From: CAYTRP01 sp964625145
GTDB lineage: Bacteria; Sumerlaeota; Sumerlaeia; SLMS01; JAHLLQ01
Reading direction: 5' to 3'
DNA length: 30,276 nucleotides
Assembly (NCBI GenBank): GCA_964625145.1
Contig: CAZVAQ010000030.1
Location: 1-30,276 of the forward strand
Below the pieces are notes generated by a model. It saw nothing but the letters and a program-made list of their open reading frames with translations. It searched no databases and was not told where the DNA came from. Shown piece by piece: positions 16,205 through 24,148 of the stretch. How positions within the stretch are numbered: the stretch's first letter is position 1; every line of letters starts with the position of its first letter. Both the position numbers and the translations under genes were made by a program.

Positions 16205-16831
16205 TCAGAGGGTTCCGAACATGCGGTCGCCCGCGTCGCCCAAGCCGGGGACGATGAAGGCTCGTTCGTCCAAGTGATCGTCCACAGCGCCGACAAAGAC
16301 CTGGACATCCGGGTGGTCACGCTCGATGCGGGCGCGACCCTCGGGAGCTGCGATGAGACAGACGGCGCGAATGTTGGCGGGGCGCGAGCGCTTGATGAGG
16401 GTCAGGGCCTCCGAGAGGCTGCCAGCGGTGGCGAGCATTGGATCCAAGGCGAGCACGGTGGATTGCTCCAGGTTGTCCGGGATGTTGTAGTAGTAACGGG
16501 AGGGGAGGGCCGTCTTTTCGTCGCGCCGCAATCCTATGTGGCCGACGCGCGCTTCGGGGAGGACGTGGAGCAACCCCTCAACCATGCCCAATCCCGCGCG
16601 CAGAATCGGCACGATGACAAAGTCGGTCTGGGCCAGAACCGTGGCATCCATCGGGCACAGGGGTGTCTCGATGGGTTTGGTGACGGTCCCCAAGTCGCGG
16701 GTGGCCTCGTAGGCCAGCAGCAGGGTAATCTCCGCCACGGTGCGGCGGAACTCCCGCATGGGGGTGTTCTTGTCCCGCAGGGTGCTGATCTTGTGGGTGA
16801 TCACGGGATGGTTGACGATGTGGACGGGCAT
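16205..16831 (-). CDS. upp: Uracil phosphoribosyltransferase
   Basis: Upp salvages uracil with PRPP to give UMP. The product is 208 aa, as usual. It starts MPVHIVNHPVITHKISTLRD and contains TPMREFRR, VPILRAGLGMVEG, ALPSRYYYNIP, the PRPP loop LDPMLATAGS and the UMP-binding C-terminus PGLGDAGDRMFGT. In the PRPP loop the usual ATGGS reads ATAGS, a Gly-to-Ala change; the rest is intact, so activity is likely. The ATG at 16831 is supported by AAGGAAG eight bases upstream; the frame is open further upstream but without family similarity. It is the first gene of an upp-tsaC pair and diverges from the metalloprotease gene. The 258-base gap between them shows no firm promoter. Confidence 0.95.
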   Translation of the reverse strand: MPVHIVNHPVITHKISTLRDKNTPMREFRRTVAEITLLLAYEATRDLGTVTKPIETPLCPMDATVLAQTDFVIVPILRAGLGMVEGLLHVLPEARVGHIGLRRDEKTALPSRYYYNIPDNLEQSTVLALDPMLATAGSLSEALTLIKRSRPANIRAVCLIAAPEGRARIERDHPDVQVFVGAVDDHLDERAFIVPGLGDAGDRMFGTL

Positions 16832-17089
16832 GGCCGCGCTTCCTTCGGACTGGTTGGGAGAGGCTTTTTGCTCTTGCTCGGGGGTGGCTTGCAGGGGCGC
16901 AGCGGCCGGGAGCAAGGAATTGATTGCCAGCCTGCTCCCGGTGGTTCTGAAAAGGAACGGTGCGCCGGCAGAAAGTCGTTTACCTGCCGACGAGCTCCGT
17001 GCAGACCAGTCCATGCTGTATACCAAGGTCGCGCATTCCGGCCAGTCGGCCAAGTGTGTGACACCTCAAAGGAAGATGGAGTCGACTCG

Positions 17090-20002
17090 ATGCAGAATCT
17101 GTTCGAAAAAACCCGTCGGATCACGATGGTCTGGCTACTTGCCGCGGCGGTTGCGGGGTCCTGGAGTCCCGTGGTTGCCCAGGACTCCCCGGGCGAAGGC
17201 CCTCCATCTTCGTCGGCGAATGACCGGGACAAGCTGCCCCCCATCGCCGATCAGGTGAAGGACATGAAGGAGGTGCCCGGCTATTTCAAGCTGTGGCACG
17301 ACGAGCGGCGCGACCGGCTGTACATGGAGATTCCGCGCTCCATGCTGGACAAGGACTTCCTGCTTTCGACCAGCCTGAGCGCGGGTCCCGTGGCGGGCAT
17401 GCAGGCCGGCGACACGTTGCTGCGATTCGAGCGTGCGGATAACCAGGCTCTGCTCATCCAGCCCAACACGTTCTACACCGCCAGCGGTGATTTGCGCGAC
17501 ATCGTCCGGGTCTCCTACCCGGACACGGTCCTGACGTCCGTGAAGATCCTCGGCGAATCCGGCGGCGCGATCCTGATCGACCTCAAGGGATTGCTTTCGG
17601 GCCAGGCCAACGAGTTGGTTGGCCGCATTCCACCCGCCACCATCACGAACGTGGCCAAGGCAAAGTCCTTCGAGACGAACACGTTGGTGGAGTTGCACTT
17701 CCGTGGCAAGTCGGGCACGACCGGTGTATACTTCAACATGGGCGCGCTGCCCGCGCCGGGATACAAGCCACGCATCGCAGACAATCGCGTGGGATATTTT
17801 CTGACCGCGCAGAAGGACTTTTCAAAGGACGCGCGCGAGCAAACCGTCTTCAACCGCTACATCAACCGCTGGCATTTGGAGAAGCAGGACAATTCCCTGC
17901 GCATGTCTCCCCCCAAGGAACCGATCGTCATCTACATCGAGAAGACGGTGCCGGTGAAGTACCGTCGCTGGATCAAGGAAGGCATCGAGGATTGGAACAA
18001 GGCCTTTGAGAAGGTCGGCATCATTGGCGCCATCGAGGTCCGTCAGCAGACCGACACAAACCAGTTCAAGGATTTTGACCCGGAGGACGCGCGCTACAAC
18101 TTCTTCCGGTGGATCACATCGGAGCGGGCGTTTGCCGTCGCGCCATCGCGCACCGACCCGCGCACGGGCCAGGTGCTGGATTCGGACATTCTCTTTGACG
18201 AGGCCATGGTCCGCCACTTCATCGACGAGTTCCGCCTGTTCACCGACACGGCTCCGGACCCGACGGCCCTGTCACCGCGCATGCGTCATTGGCTGGCCCT
18301 CAATCCATGGGAGCATCCGGATTGGAAGAACCTGCAGGTGGAGTATAGCATGCGCATCCAGAGCGAACCGGCCCTGGCCGGCATGACGCCGGAGGCGCTC
18401 TTCGCCCAGGAGATGATGGGATCGAGCGAGTCGACCTATCACCAGCAATTCTGCAGCATTGGATACGGGATTTCCCAGGAGATGGCCTTTGCCGGCCTGA
18501 ATCGTTCCTGGAGCCTCCTCAATGCCGCCGAAGGCGAGGACGGCGAAGGAGAAGGTGAAGGCGAGAAGGGGCCCGGAAACGAAGAGCGCAAGAGCATGCT
18601 GGACGAATGGCCCGAGGAATTCATTGGCCCGATCATCAAGCAAATCGTCAGCCACGAATTCGGCCACACGCTTGGGCTGCGTCACAACTTCAAGGGAAGC
18701 AGCTGGAAGACGTATGAGGAGATCATGAACGCCACGGATCACACCGTGCCGACATCGGCCTCCGTCATGGATTACAATGCCCACGTCATCCGCCCCGATG
18801 GAAAGGTTCCCGAGATATTCATCACACCGACGATTGGTCCGTATGACGAGTGGGCCATCGAGTATGGATATGCCATCCCGGGAACGGGCGATTATCCGCG
18901 CAACGAAGCGGAGATGCTGAAGAAGATCGCCAGCCGCTCAGCCGAACCGGGCCTGGACTATGGCACTGACGAGGATGTGGCCTCCCCCGATCCACTGACG
19001 GTTCGCTGGGACATGGGGAAAGACTCGCTCGCGTATTACTCCGCCCGCGTGGCGGTCGCGGACATGATCATGAAGGACCTGCTGGGATTGGTCGTTGGGG
19101 AAAACGAGAGTTGGGACCGCGCCCGCGAGGCCTTCTATATCCTGATGTCCCAGCGGCTGTTTGCCGCCCGTGCGGCGGCTAAGTACGTCGGCGGTTATCA
19201 CGTCCGACGCGACAACAAGGGGACGCCGGACTCACGGCCGCCCATCGAGGTCGTTTCCGCCGAGGACCAGAAGGCGGCGATGGGATTGATCGTAAAGGTG
19301 CTCTTTGCGGAGGATGCCATCGACATCGATCCGGAGATCATGCAGCACCTGGCCGCGAGCCGCTGGATGCATCGCGATTCGCTGGATTGGTCCGAGCCGC
19401 TGACGTTCCCGATCCAGGACGTCATCCTGCGCTACCAGACCAACGTGTTGTTCCAGTTGCTGAACCCGGAAAGCGTGCAGTTCCTGTACGACGCCGAGTT
19501 GCATGTGGCTGGCGACAAGGAGATCTACACGCTGCCGGAGATGATGCGCACCTTGACGGATTCCATCTGGGCGGAGGTGGACAGCAAGAATCGTTTGGGC
19601 AACCGTTACTCCACGCGATCGCCGATGATCAGCAACCTGCGGCGCAACCTGCAGCGGGCCTACCTTGGCCGGCTGATCACCATCGCGACGGAGGGCGAGA
19701 ATTCCTCCTACCCGGCAGTTGCGCGCACCATGGCGTGGCGCGAGCTTAAGACACTGGGCAATCGCATCGGGGATATCGCCGGTGACAGCCGCGCCGCTCA
19801 GCTCGATCCCTATTCGCAGGCGCACCTTGAGGAATCCAAGATGCGCATCGACCAGGCTCTGGAGGCCGTCTACACCATCGGTGGCAGCGGCGGCGGCGGC
19901 ACCAGCATCATCCTGATGTTGGGTGGTCAGGAACCGCAGGACGGCGCGGCCATGAATGCGCCGAATCTTCTTTCGAGCCCGCGGGGGCGTGGTGGTTATT
20001 GA
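17090..20002 (+). CDS. Exported zinc-dependent metalloprotease, DUF4953/DUF5117 type
   Basis: The product is 970 aa with a signal peptide: RR, a hydrophobic core MVWLLAAAVAGSW, and cleavage near VVA-QD at residue 30. The zinc site HEFGHTLGLRHNFKGS is at 522-537, with H522, H526 and H532 as ligands and E523 as base, followed by SVMDYNAHVI, a metzincin-like Met-turn. N-terminal DUF5117-like features include FKLWHDERRDRLYMEIPR and the PIVIYIEKTVPVKYRRWIKEGIEDWN stretch. A Glu/Gly-rich insert (EGEDGEGEGEGEKGPGNEE, 481-499) sits just before the zinc helix. The C-terminus ends in Gly-rich low complexity. It probably degrades peptides in the periplasm or outside. The ATG at 17090 is preceded by GGAG at eight bases; the frame is open far upstream, but that part is antisense to upp. 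Confidence 0.92.
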   Translation: MQNLFEKTRRITMVWLLAAAVAGSWSPVVAQDSPGEGPPSSSANDRDKLPPIADQVKDMKEVPGYFKLWHDERRDRLYMEIPRSMLDKDFLLSTSLSAGPVAGMQAGDTLLRFERADNQALLIQPNTFYTASGDLRDIVRVSYPDTVLTSVKILGESGGAILIDLKGLLSGQANELVGRIPPATITNVAKAKSFETNTLVELHFRGKSGTTGVYFNMGALPAPGYKPRIADNRVGYFLTAQKDFSKDAREQTVFNRYINRWHLEKQDNSLRMSPPKEPIVIYIEKTVPVKYRRWIKEGIEDWNKAFEKVGIIGAIEVRQQTDTNQFKDFDPEDARYNFFRWITSERAFAVAPSRTDPRTGQVLDSDILFDEAMVRHFIDEFRLFTDTAPDPTALSPRMRHWLALNPWEHPDWKNLQVEYSMRIQSEPALAGMTPEALFAQEMMGSSESTYHQQFCSIGYGISQEMAFAGLNRSWSLLNAAEGEDGEGEGEGEKGPGNEERKSMLDEWPEEFIGPIIKQIVSHEFGHTLGLRHNFKGSSWKTYEEIMNATDHTVPTSASVMDYNAHVIRPDGKVPEIFITPTIGPYDEWAIEYGYAIPGTGDYPRNEAEMLKKIASRSAEPGLDYGTDEDVASPDPLTVRWDMGKDSLAYYSARVAVADMIMKDLLGLVVGENESWDRAREAFYILMSQRLFAARAAAKYVGGYHVRRDNKGTPDSRPPIEVVSAEDQKAAMGLIVKVLFAEDAIDIDPEIMQHLAASRWMHRDSLDWSEPLTFPIQDVILRYQTNVLFQLLNPESVQFLYDAELHVAGDKEIYTLPEMMRTLTDSIWAEVDSKNRLGNRYSTRSPMISNLRRNLQRAYLGRLITIATEGENSSYPAVARTMAWRELKTLGNRIGDIAGDSRAAQLDPYSQAHLEESKMRIDQALEAVYTIGGSGGGGTSIILMLGGQEPQDGAAMNAPNLLSSPRGRGGY

Positions 20003-20038
20003 TTTCGCGTGACCCGCGCGCCACATCGACTCATCAAG

Positions 20039-20071
20039 GGGCGGACAGATTGCAAACTGTCCGCCCTTCTT
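20039..20071 (+). terminator. Hairpin terminator after the metalloprotease gene
   Basis: GGGCGGACAG (20039-20048) pairs perfectly with CTGTCCGCCC (20057-20066) around an eight-base loop, followed by TTCTT. It lies 37 bases after the stop codon and just before the sugar operon. The T-tract is interrupted, so termination may be incomplete. Confidence 0.65.
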
Positions 20072-20097
20072 GCTGAAGGGGCCATGGAGACGAGACC

Positions 20098-20583
20098 TTG
20101 ATCGCCGATGATGTCAAGCTTGGCCGTGATGTGAAGATCTTCCAGCCGGATCTCGTAAACCTGTACGGATGCGAGATTGGCGATGGCTGCCGCATTGGTG
20201 CCTTCGTCGAGATCCGCCGCGATGTGTTCATCGGCCGCAACGTGAAGATCCAGGCCTTCGCGTTCATCCCCGAGGGCGTGACCATCGAGGACGGCGTCTT
20301 CATCGGACCACATGTGTGCTTCACCAATGACAAGCACCCGCGCGCGGTGAACGAAGACGGCAGCCCCCAAACGGCGGAGGATTGGAAGGTGATCCCGACG
20401 CGCGTTTGCGAAGGCGCCAGCCTCGGCGCGAACTCCACGATTCTCTGCGGCATCACCATCGGACGCCATGCGATGGTCGGCGCCGGCGCCGTGGTCACGC
20501 GCGATGTACCGGACCACGCGATTGTCGTGGGCAACCCCGCGCGCATTTCCGGCGATGTGCGGTGGAGGAGGAACGAAGAATGA
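20098..20583 (+). CDS. wbpD: Hexapeptide-repeat sugar N-acetyltransferase (WbpD/WlbB-like)
   Basis: The product is 161 aa and almost entirely left-handed beta-helix hexapeptides: IGDGCRIGAFVEI, VFIGRNVKI, VTIEDGVFIGPHV, ASLGANSTILCGITIGRHAMVGAGAVV. The loop FTNDKHPRA and the end VVGNPARI match the WbpD/WlbB group. That group acetylates the 3-amino group of UDP-GlcNAc3NA with acetyl-CoA, giving UDP-2,3-diacetamido-glucuronate. The start is taken as TTG at 20098, with GGAG eight bases upstream; an ATG at 20083 is out of frame and closes after five codons. Its stop overlaps the next start (ATGA). Context with a Gfo/Idh dehydrogenase and a UDP-sugar dehydrogenase supports the role, which is inferred for substrate. 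Confidence 0.8.
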   Translation: MIADDVKLGRDVKIFQPDLVNLYGCEIGDGCRIGAFVEIRRDVFIGRNVKIQAFAFIPEGVTIEDGVFIGPHVCFTNDKHPRAVNEDGSPQTAEDWKVIPTRVCEGASLGANSTILCGITIGRHAMVGAGAVVTRDVPDHAIVVGNPARISGDVRWRRNEE

Positions 20584-21596
20584 TCCGCATCGGCGTCATC
20601 GGATATGGCTATTGGGGGCCAAACCTGGCCCGCAACTTCGCCGAGAACCGCGGCGCCCGCTTGGTCGCCATCGCAGACCGGTCGGAGGCGCGACGCGACT
20701 TGGCGCAACGCCGCTATCCGGCGACCGATGTCATCGCCGATGGGATGGATTTGATAAAGCGTGGCGACATCGACGCGGTCGTCGTCGCTACGCCCGTGCA
20801 CACACACCATGAACTGGCATTGGCGGCGCTGAACTCGGGGAAGCATGTGCTGGTGGAAAAACCCATCGCCGATTCATCGCAGAAGGCACAGCAACTTGCG
20901 GACGAAGCCCGCTCGCGGGATCGCGTTCTCCTGGTCGATCACACCTTTGTCTATACGGGTGCCGTCGCGCGCATTCGCGAGATGATCCGCGACGGCGAGC
21001 TTGGCGATCTGTACTATTACGATTCCACGCGCGTGAACCTCGGCCTCTTCCAATCGGACGTCAGCGTGCTGTGGGATCTCGCGGTGCATGATCTCTCCAT
21101 CCTGGACGATGTGGTGTCGGCCCGGCCCGTGGAGGTTTCCGCCAATGGTGTGTCGCACGTGGAAGGGCATCCTGCCAACCTGGCGTATCTGACGCTGCGA
21201 TTCCCCGGCCGGATGATTGCGCACCTGCATGTGAACTGGCTGGCGCCGGTGAAGCTGCGCCAGACGCTCATCGGCGGCAGCAAGCGCATGATCGTGTATG
21301 ATGACCTCGAGGCGAGCGAGAAGGTCCGCGTGTACGACAAGGGCATCACGCTGGAAGACGCCGAAGATGGCGCGAGCATCTACAAGATGGTCGCTTATCG
21401 CCGCACGGGCGACATGATCGCACCGCGCCTCAACATGACCGAGGCGCTGGAGGTGGAGACGGAGCACTTCCTGCGCTGCATTCGCGGCGAGGAGACGCCA
21501 CGTACCGGCGGCGAGCAGGGCGTGCGGTTGGTGCGCATCCTGGAAGCAGCCGAACAATCCCTGCGCGAGGACGGACGATGGGTGACGCTCGCGTAG
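20580..21596 (+). CDS. wbpB: Gfo/Idh/MocA oxidoreductase (WbpB/WlbA-like)
   Basis: The product is 338 aa. The NAD-binding motif GVIGYGYWGPN is at 5-15, the conserved EKPIA puts K94 in the active site, and WDLAVHDLSIL gives D166 and H170, matching the sugar 3-dehydrogenase group. WbpB/WlbA oxidises C3 of UDP-GlcNAcA to the 3-keto sugar, which an aminotransferase then converts. The ATG overlaps the acetyltransferase stop by four bases, and its own 3' end overlaps the next gene by 19 bases, so the three are tightly coupled. Family assignment is secure; substrate assignment rests on neighbours and on the motif. Confidence 0.82.
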   Translation: MIRIGVIGYGYWGPNLARNFAENRGARLVAIADRSEARRDLAQRRYPATDVIADGMDLIKRGDIDAVVVATPVHTHHELALAALNSGKHVLVEKPIADSSQKAQQLADEARSRDRVLLVDHTFVYTGAVARIREMIRDGELGDLYYYDSTRVNLGLFQSDVSVLWDLAVHDLSILDDVVSARPVEVSANGVSHVEGHPANLAYLTLRFPGRMIAHLHVNWLAPVKLRQTLIGGSKRMIVYDDLEASEKVRVYDKGITLEDAEDGASIYKMVAYRRTGDMIAPRLNMTEALEVETEHFLRCIRGEETPRTGGEQGVRLVRILEAAEQSLREDGRWVTLA

Positions 21597-22843
21597 TAAT
21601 CTTCGGCGCGGGGAAGATGGGGCTTCCACTGGCGTGCGTGCTGGCATCGCACGGCGCGCGCGTCATTGCCTGCGATCCCGACGCGGCAAAGGTCACGCTC
21701 ATCAACGATGGCATATGCCCATTTGAGGAACCCGGCGTGCCGGAGTTGCTGCAGAGCGAAGTCGGCCACGGGCGTCTTTACGCCACGACCGATGCAAAGG
21801 CGGCGCTGCACGATGCAACCGTCGCCATCGTCATCGTGCCGGTCCTGCTGCACGAGGACCGCCGCGCGGATCTGTCGATTATCACCGATGTCGCGCGTTC
21901 CATTGCCGCTCATGCGCCGGATGATTGCCTTGTGTGCTTCGAGACGACTCTACCCGTTGGAGCGACGCGCCGTCTGGCCGCACTGATCCAAAGCGAACGC
22001 GGCGCGCCGATGACGGTGGCCTTTTCACCGGAGCGCGTGAAGAGCCTGCACGTTCTGGAGAGCCTGACCAAGACGCCGAAGATCGTCGGCGGTGTGACGG
22101 ATGAAGCCTCCCATCGCGCGGAGACATTCTACGCGCAATACCTTGGCGCCCCCGTCATCAATGTCGGATCGGCAGAGGCGGCCGAGATGACCAAGCTGGC
22201 CGACATGATCTATCGCGACGTGAACATTGCGTTGGCGAATGAGCTGGCGTGGTACTGCGCCGACCACGATTTGGACTTTGCAACCATTCGCGCGGCCGCC
22301 AACACCAGCGGCGAATCCGCGCTCCTCCTGCCCGGCATCGGCGTCGGAGGTCATTGCACGCCGGTTTATCCCTGGTTCGTGATTCGTGATGGCATGTGGG
22401 ACAGCCTGACTGCGATGGGACGCCAGATCAACGAGCAACAACCGGCGGAAGTCCTCGCGCAGTTCGAGTCGCAGGTGGGCTCCTTCGACGGCGAACGCAT
22501 CGCGATCCTCGGCCTCGGCTTCCGCCCGGGCGTGAAGGAACACACCTGCTCTCCCGCCTTCGCGATCCGCGACGTCCTGAAATCAAAGCCCTGCGAAGTG
22601 CGCCTGCACGATCCGCTCTACACATCGGACGAAATCCGCGCTCACGGATTCGAGCCGCTCGACGCGCTGGATAGCGGATGGCCGACGATCCTGGTCCTGA
22701 ACACTGCGCATGCGGAGTACAAGCACCTGAACTTCCAGCACCTAGCCGAAAAGGGAATCAACGCGGTGCTGGATGGTCGAAACGCGTGGAATGCGGAAAT
22801 CATTCGCGCGGCGGGAATCAACTGCATGGGCATTGGCAAATAA
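21578..22843 (+). CDS. UDP-glucose/GDP-mannose dehydrogenase family, probable UDP-HexNAc 6-dehydrogenase
   Basis: The product is 421 aa. These enzymes oxidise C6 of a UDP-sugar twice to the uronate. The Rossmann motif FGAGKMGLP is at residues 9-17, the ETTLPVGAT loop is near 122-130, K206 lies in AEMTKLADMIYRDVNIALANE, and the catalytic C260 in GIGVGGHCTPVYPWF. The spacing and the HCTP form suggest the UDP-N-acetyl-hexosamine subgroup (WbpA/WbpO/WecC-like). The usual Asp of HCxPxDP is Tyr here. With its two neighbours it would supply UDP-GlcNAcA, the first intermediate of the diacetamido-uronate route. An alternative is UDP-ManNAc dehydrogenase. The C-terminus stops three bases from the convergent aminotransferase gene. 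Confidence 0.85.
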   Translation: MGDARVVIFGAGKMGLPLACVLASHGARVIACDPDAAKVTLINDGICPFEEPGVPELLQSEVGHGRLYATTDAKAALHDATVAIVIVPVLLHEDRRADLSIITDVARSIAAHAPDDCLVCFETTLPVGATRRLAALIQSERGAPMTVAFSPERVKSLHVLESLTKTPKIVGGVTDEASHRAETFYAQYLGAPVINVGSAEAAEMTKLADMIYRDVNIALANELAWYCADHDLDFATIRAAANTSGESALLLPGIGVGGHCTPVYPWFVIRDGMWDSLTAMGRQINEQQPAEVLAQFESQVGSFDGERIAILGLGFRPGVKEHTCSPAFAIRDVLKSKPCEVRLHDPLYTSDEIRAHGFEPLDALDSGWPTILVLNTAHAEYKHLNFQHLAEKGINAVLDGRNAWNAEIIRAAGINCMGIGK

Positions 22844-22846
22844 GGA

Positions 22847-24043
22847 TCACTTCGCCTCCACCAACTTCTTCAAGGCCGCCAACCCGTTCTGGATTGTCGC
22901 GCGGTCAGTGGCGTAGCTCAGGCGCACACAGCGGTCCTCGCCGAACCCGATGCCGGGGACGACGGCGACCTTGGCATGCTCCAGCGCCACGTCGGCGAAA
23001 TCGAGCGAGCCCTTGATCTCCTTGCCGGCGATCGTCTTTCCGAACAGGCCGGAGACATCGGGGAAGGCATAGAACGCGCCCAGCGGAGGCGGATCAATGG
23101 TCACGCCGGGGATGGCGCGCAGGCCCTCGATCATCATCTGGCGACGCTCGTTGAAGTCCTTCACCCACTCGACCAGGAACTTGTGGTCACTCTCCAGCGC
23201 GATCTTGCCCGCGCGCTGGCAGAAAGTGGTGACGTTGCTTGTCGAGTGGCTTTGCAAATTGGACATGGGCTTTACGACTTCCGCCGGCCCGGCGAGCCAG
23301 CCAAGGCGCCATCCGGTCATGGAGTATGCCTTGGACCAACCGTTGACGATGATCGTGCGGTCGCGCAGGTCGGGCGCCAGCACGGCGATGCTGTGGAACT
23401 CCGCCGGCGCATAGACCAGCTTCTCGTACAGGTCGTCACTGATGATCGTGACGTGCGGGTGGCGGCGCAGGACCTCCGCGAGGGCCAGCAGCTCATCCTT
23501 TGTGTAGACCGCCCCTGTCGGGTTGCTGGGGCTGTTGAGGACAAACGCCACCGTGCGCGGCGTGATGGACTTCTCCAATTGTTCCGGCGTGATCTTGAAT
23601 CCCTGCGCCGGGCCGCACTCCACAATAACGGGCGTACCCTCCGCGGCGATGACCTGGTCAGGATAGCTCACCCAATACGGCGCGGGGATCAGCACCTCGT
23701 CGCCCTGCTCGACGATCGTCTGGAATATGTTGTAGAGCGAATGCTTGCCGCCGACGCTGACGAGGATCTGGTTCGCGGCATACTCAAGGCCGTAGTCGCG
23801 CTTGAGCGCTGTGCGCACGGCTTCGATGATTTCCGGGCCGCCCTTGGCGTCGGTGTACTTCGTCTTGCCGGCCTGCAGGTCCTCAATGGCGGCCTGCTTG
23901 ATGAAATCCGGCGTGTCGAAGTCCGGTTCCCCTGCGCCAAAGGAGAGGACGGGAATGCCCTGGGCCTTGAGGGCCTTGGCCTTCGCCGTCAGGGCGAGGG
24001 TGATCGAGGGAGTCATCTTGGCAACGCGAGCGGCGATCTTCAT
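22847..24043 (-). CDS. aspC: Class I aspartate/prephenate-type aminotransferase
   Basis: The product is 398 aa, a PLP-dependent fold-type I aminotransferase of the aspartate aminotransferase I-gamma group. PLP is bound by K238 in NGWSKAYSMTGWRLGW. Other active-site residues are N175 in SPSNPTG, D203 and Y206 in ISDDLYE, and R374 in RCVRLSYA, which holds the substrate carboxylate. KYTDAKGGPE is the usual substrate-entry segment. It probably transfers amino groups between aspartate or another amino acid and 2-oxoglutarate. It is not a DegT/WecE-type sugar aminotransferase, so it should not be the missing step of the adjacent sugar operon. The ATG at 24043 matches the family start and follows AGGTAGG; an upstream extension has no similarity. 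Confidence 0.93.
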   Translation of the reverse strand: MKIAARVAKMTPSITLALTAKAKALKAQGIPVLSFGAGEPDFDTPDFIKQAAIEDLQAGKTKYTDAKGGPEIIEAVRTALKRDYGLEYAANQILVSVGGKHSLYNIFQTIVEQGDEVLIPAPYWVSYPDQVIAAEGTPVIVECGPAQGFKITPEQLEKSITPRTVAFVLNSPSNPTGAVYTKDELLALAEVLRRHPHVTIISDDLYEKLVYAPAEFHSIAVLAPDLRDRTIIVNGWSKAYSMTGWRLGWLAGPAEVVKPMSNLQSHSTSNVTTFCQRAGKIALESDHKFLVEWVKDFNERRQMMIEGLRAIPGVTIDPPPLGAFYAFPDVSGLFGKTIAGKEIKGSLDFADVALEHAKVAVVPGIGFGEDRCVRLSYATDRATIQNGLAALKKLVEAK

Positions 24044-24148
24044 GGAGCCTACCTGTCGTAAGAGTCGGCCGGCGCCATTCCGGCGCGCCAAACCGGGCGG
24101 GATTGCTAGCGGGCATGGTGGCGCCGGACCAAGGGGAATCGAAGGGAA

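Noticed and set aside
16124..17089. N-terminal extension of the metalloprotease frame to 16124
   Set aside because: The frame is open but antisense to upp and tsaC. A signal peptide with a ribosome-binding site starts at 17090.
22847..24043. The class I aminotransferase as the missing sugar aminotransferase of the adjacent operon
   Set aside because: Its motifs are those of aspartate/prephenate aminotransferases, it is on the opposite strand, and sugar aminotransferases of this route are DegT-type.
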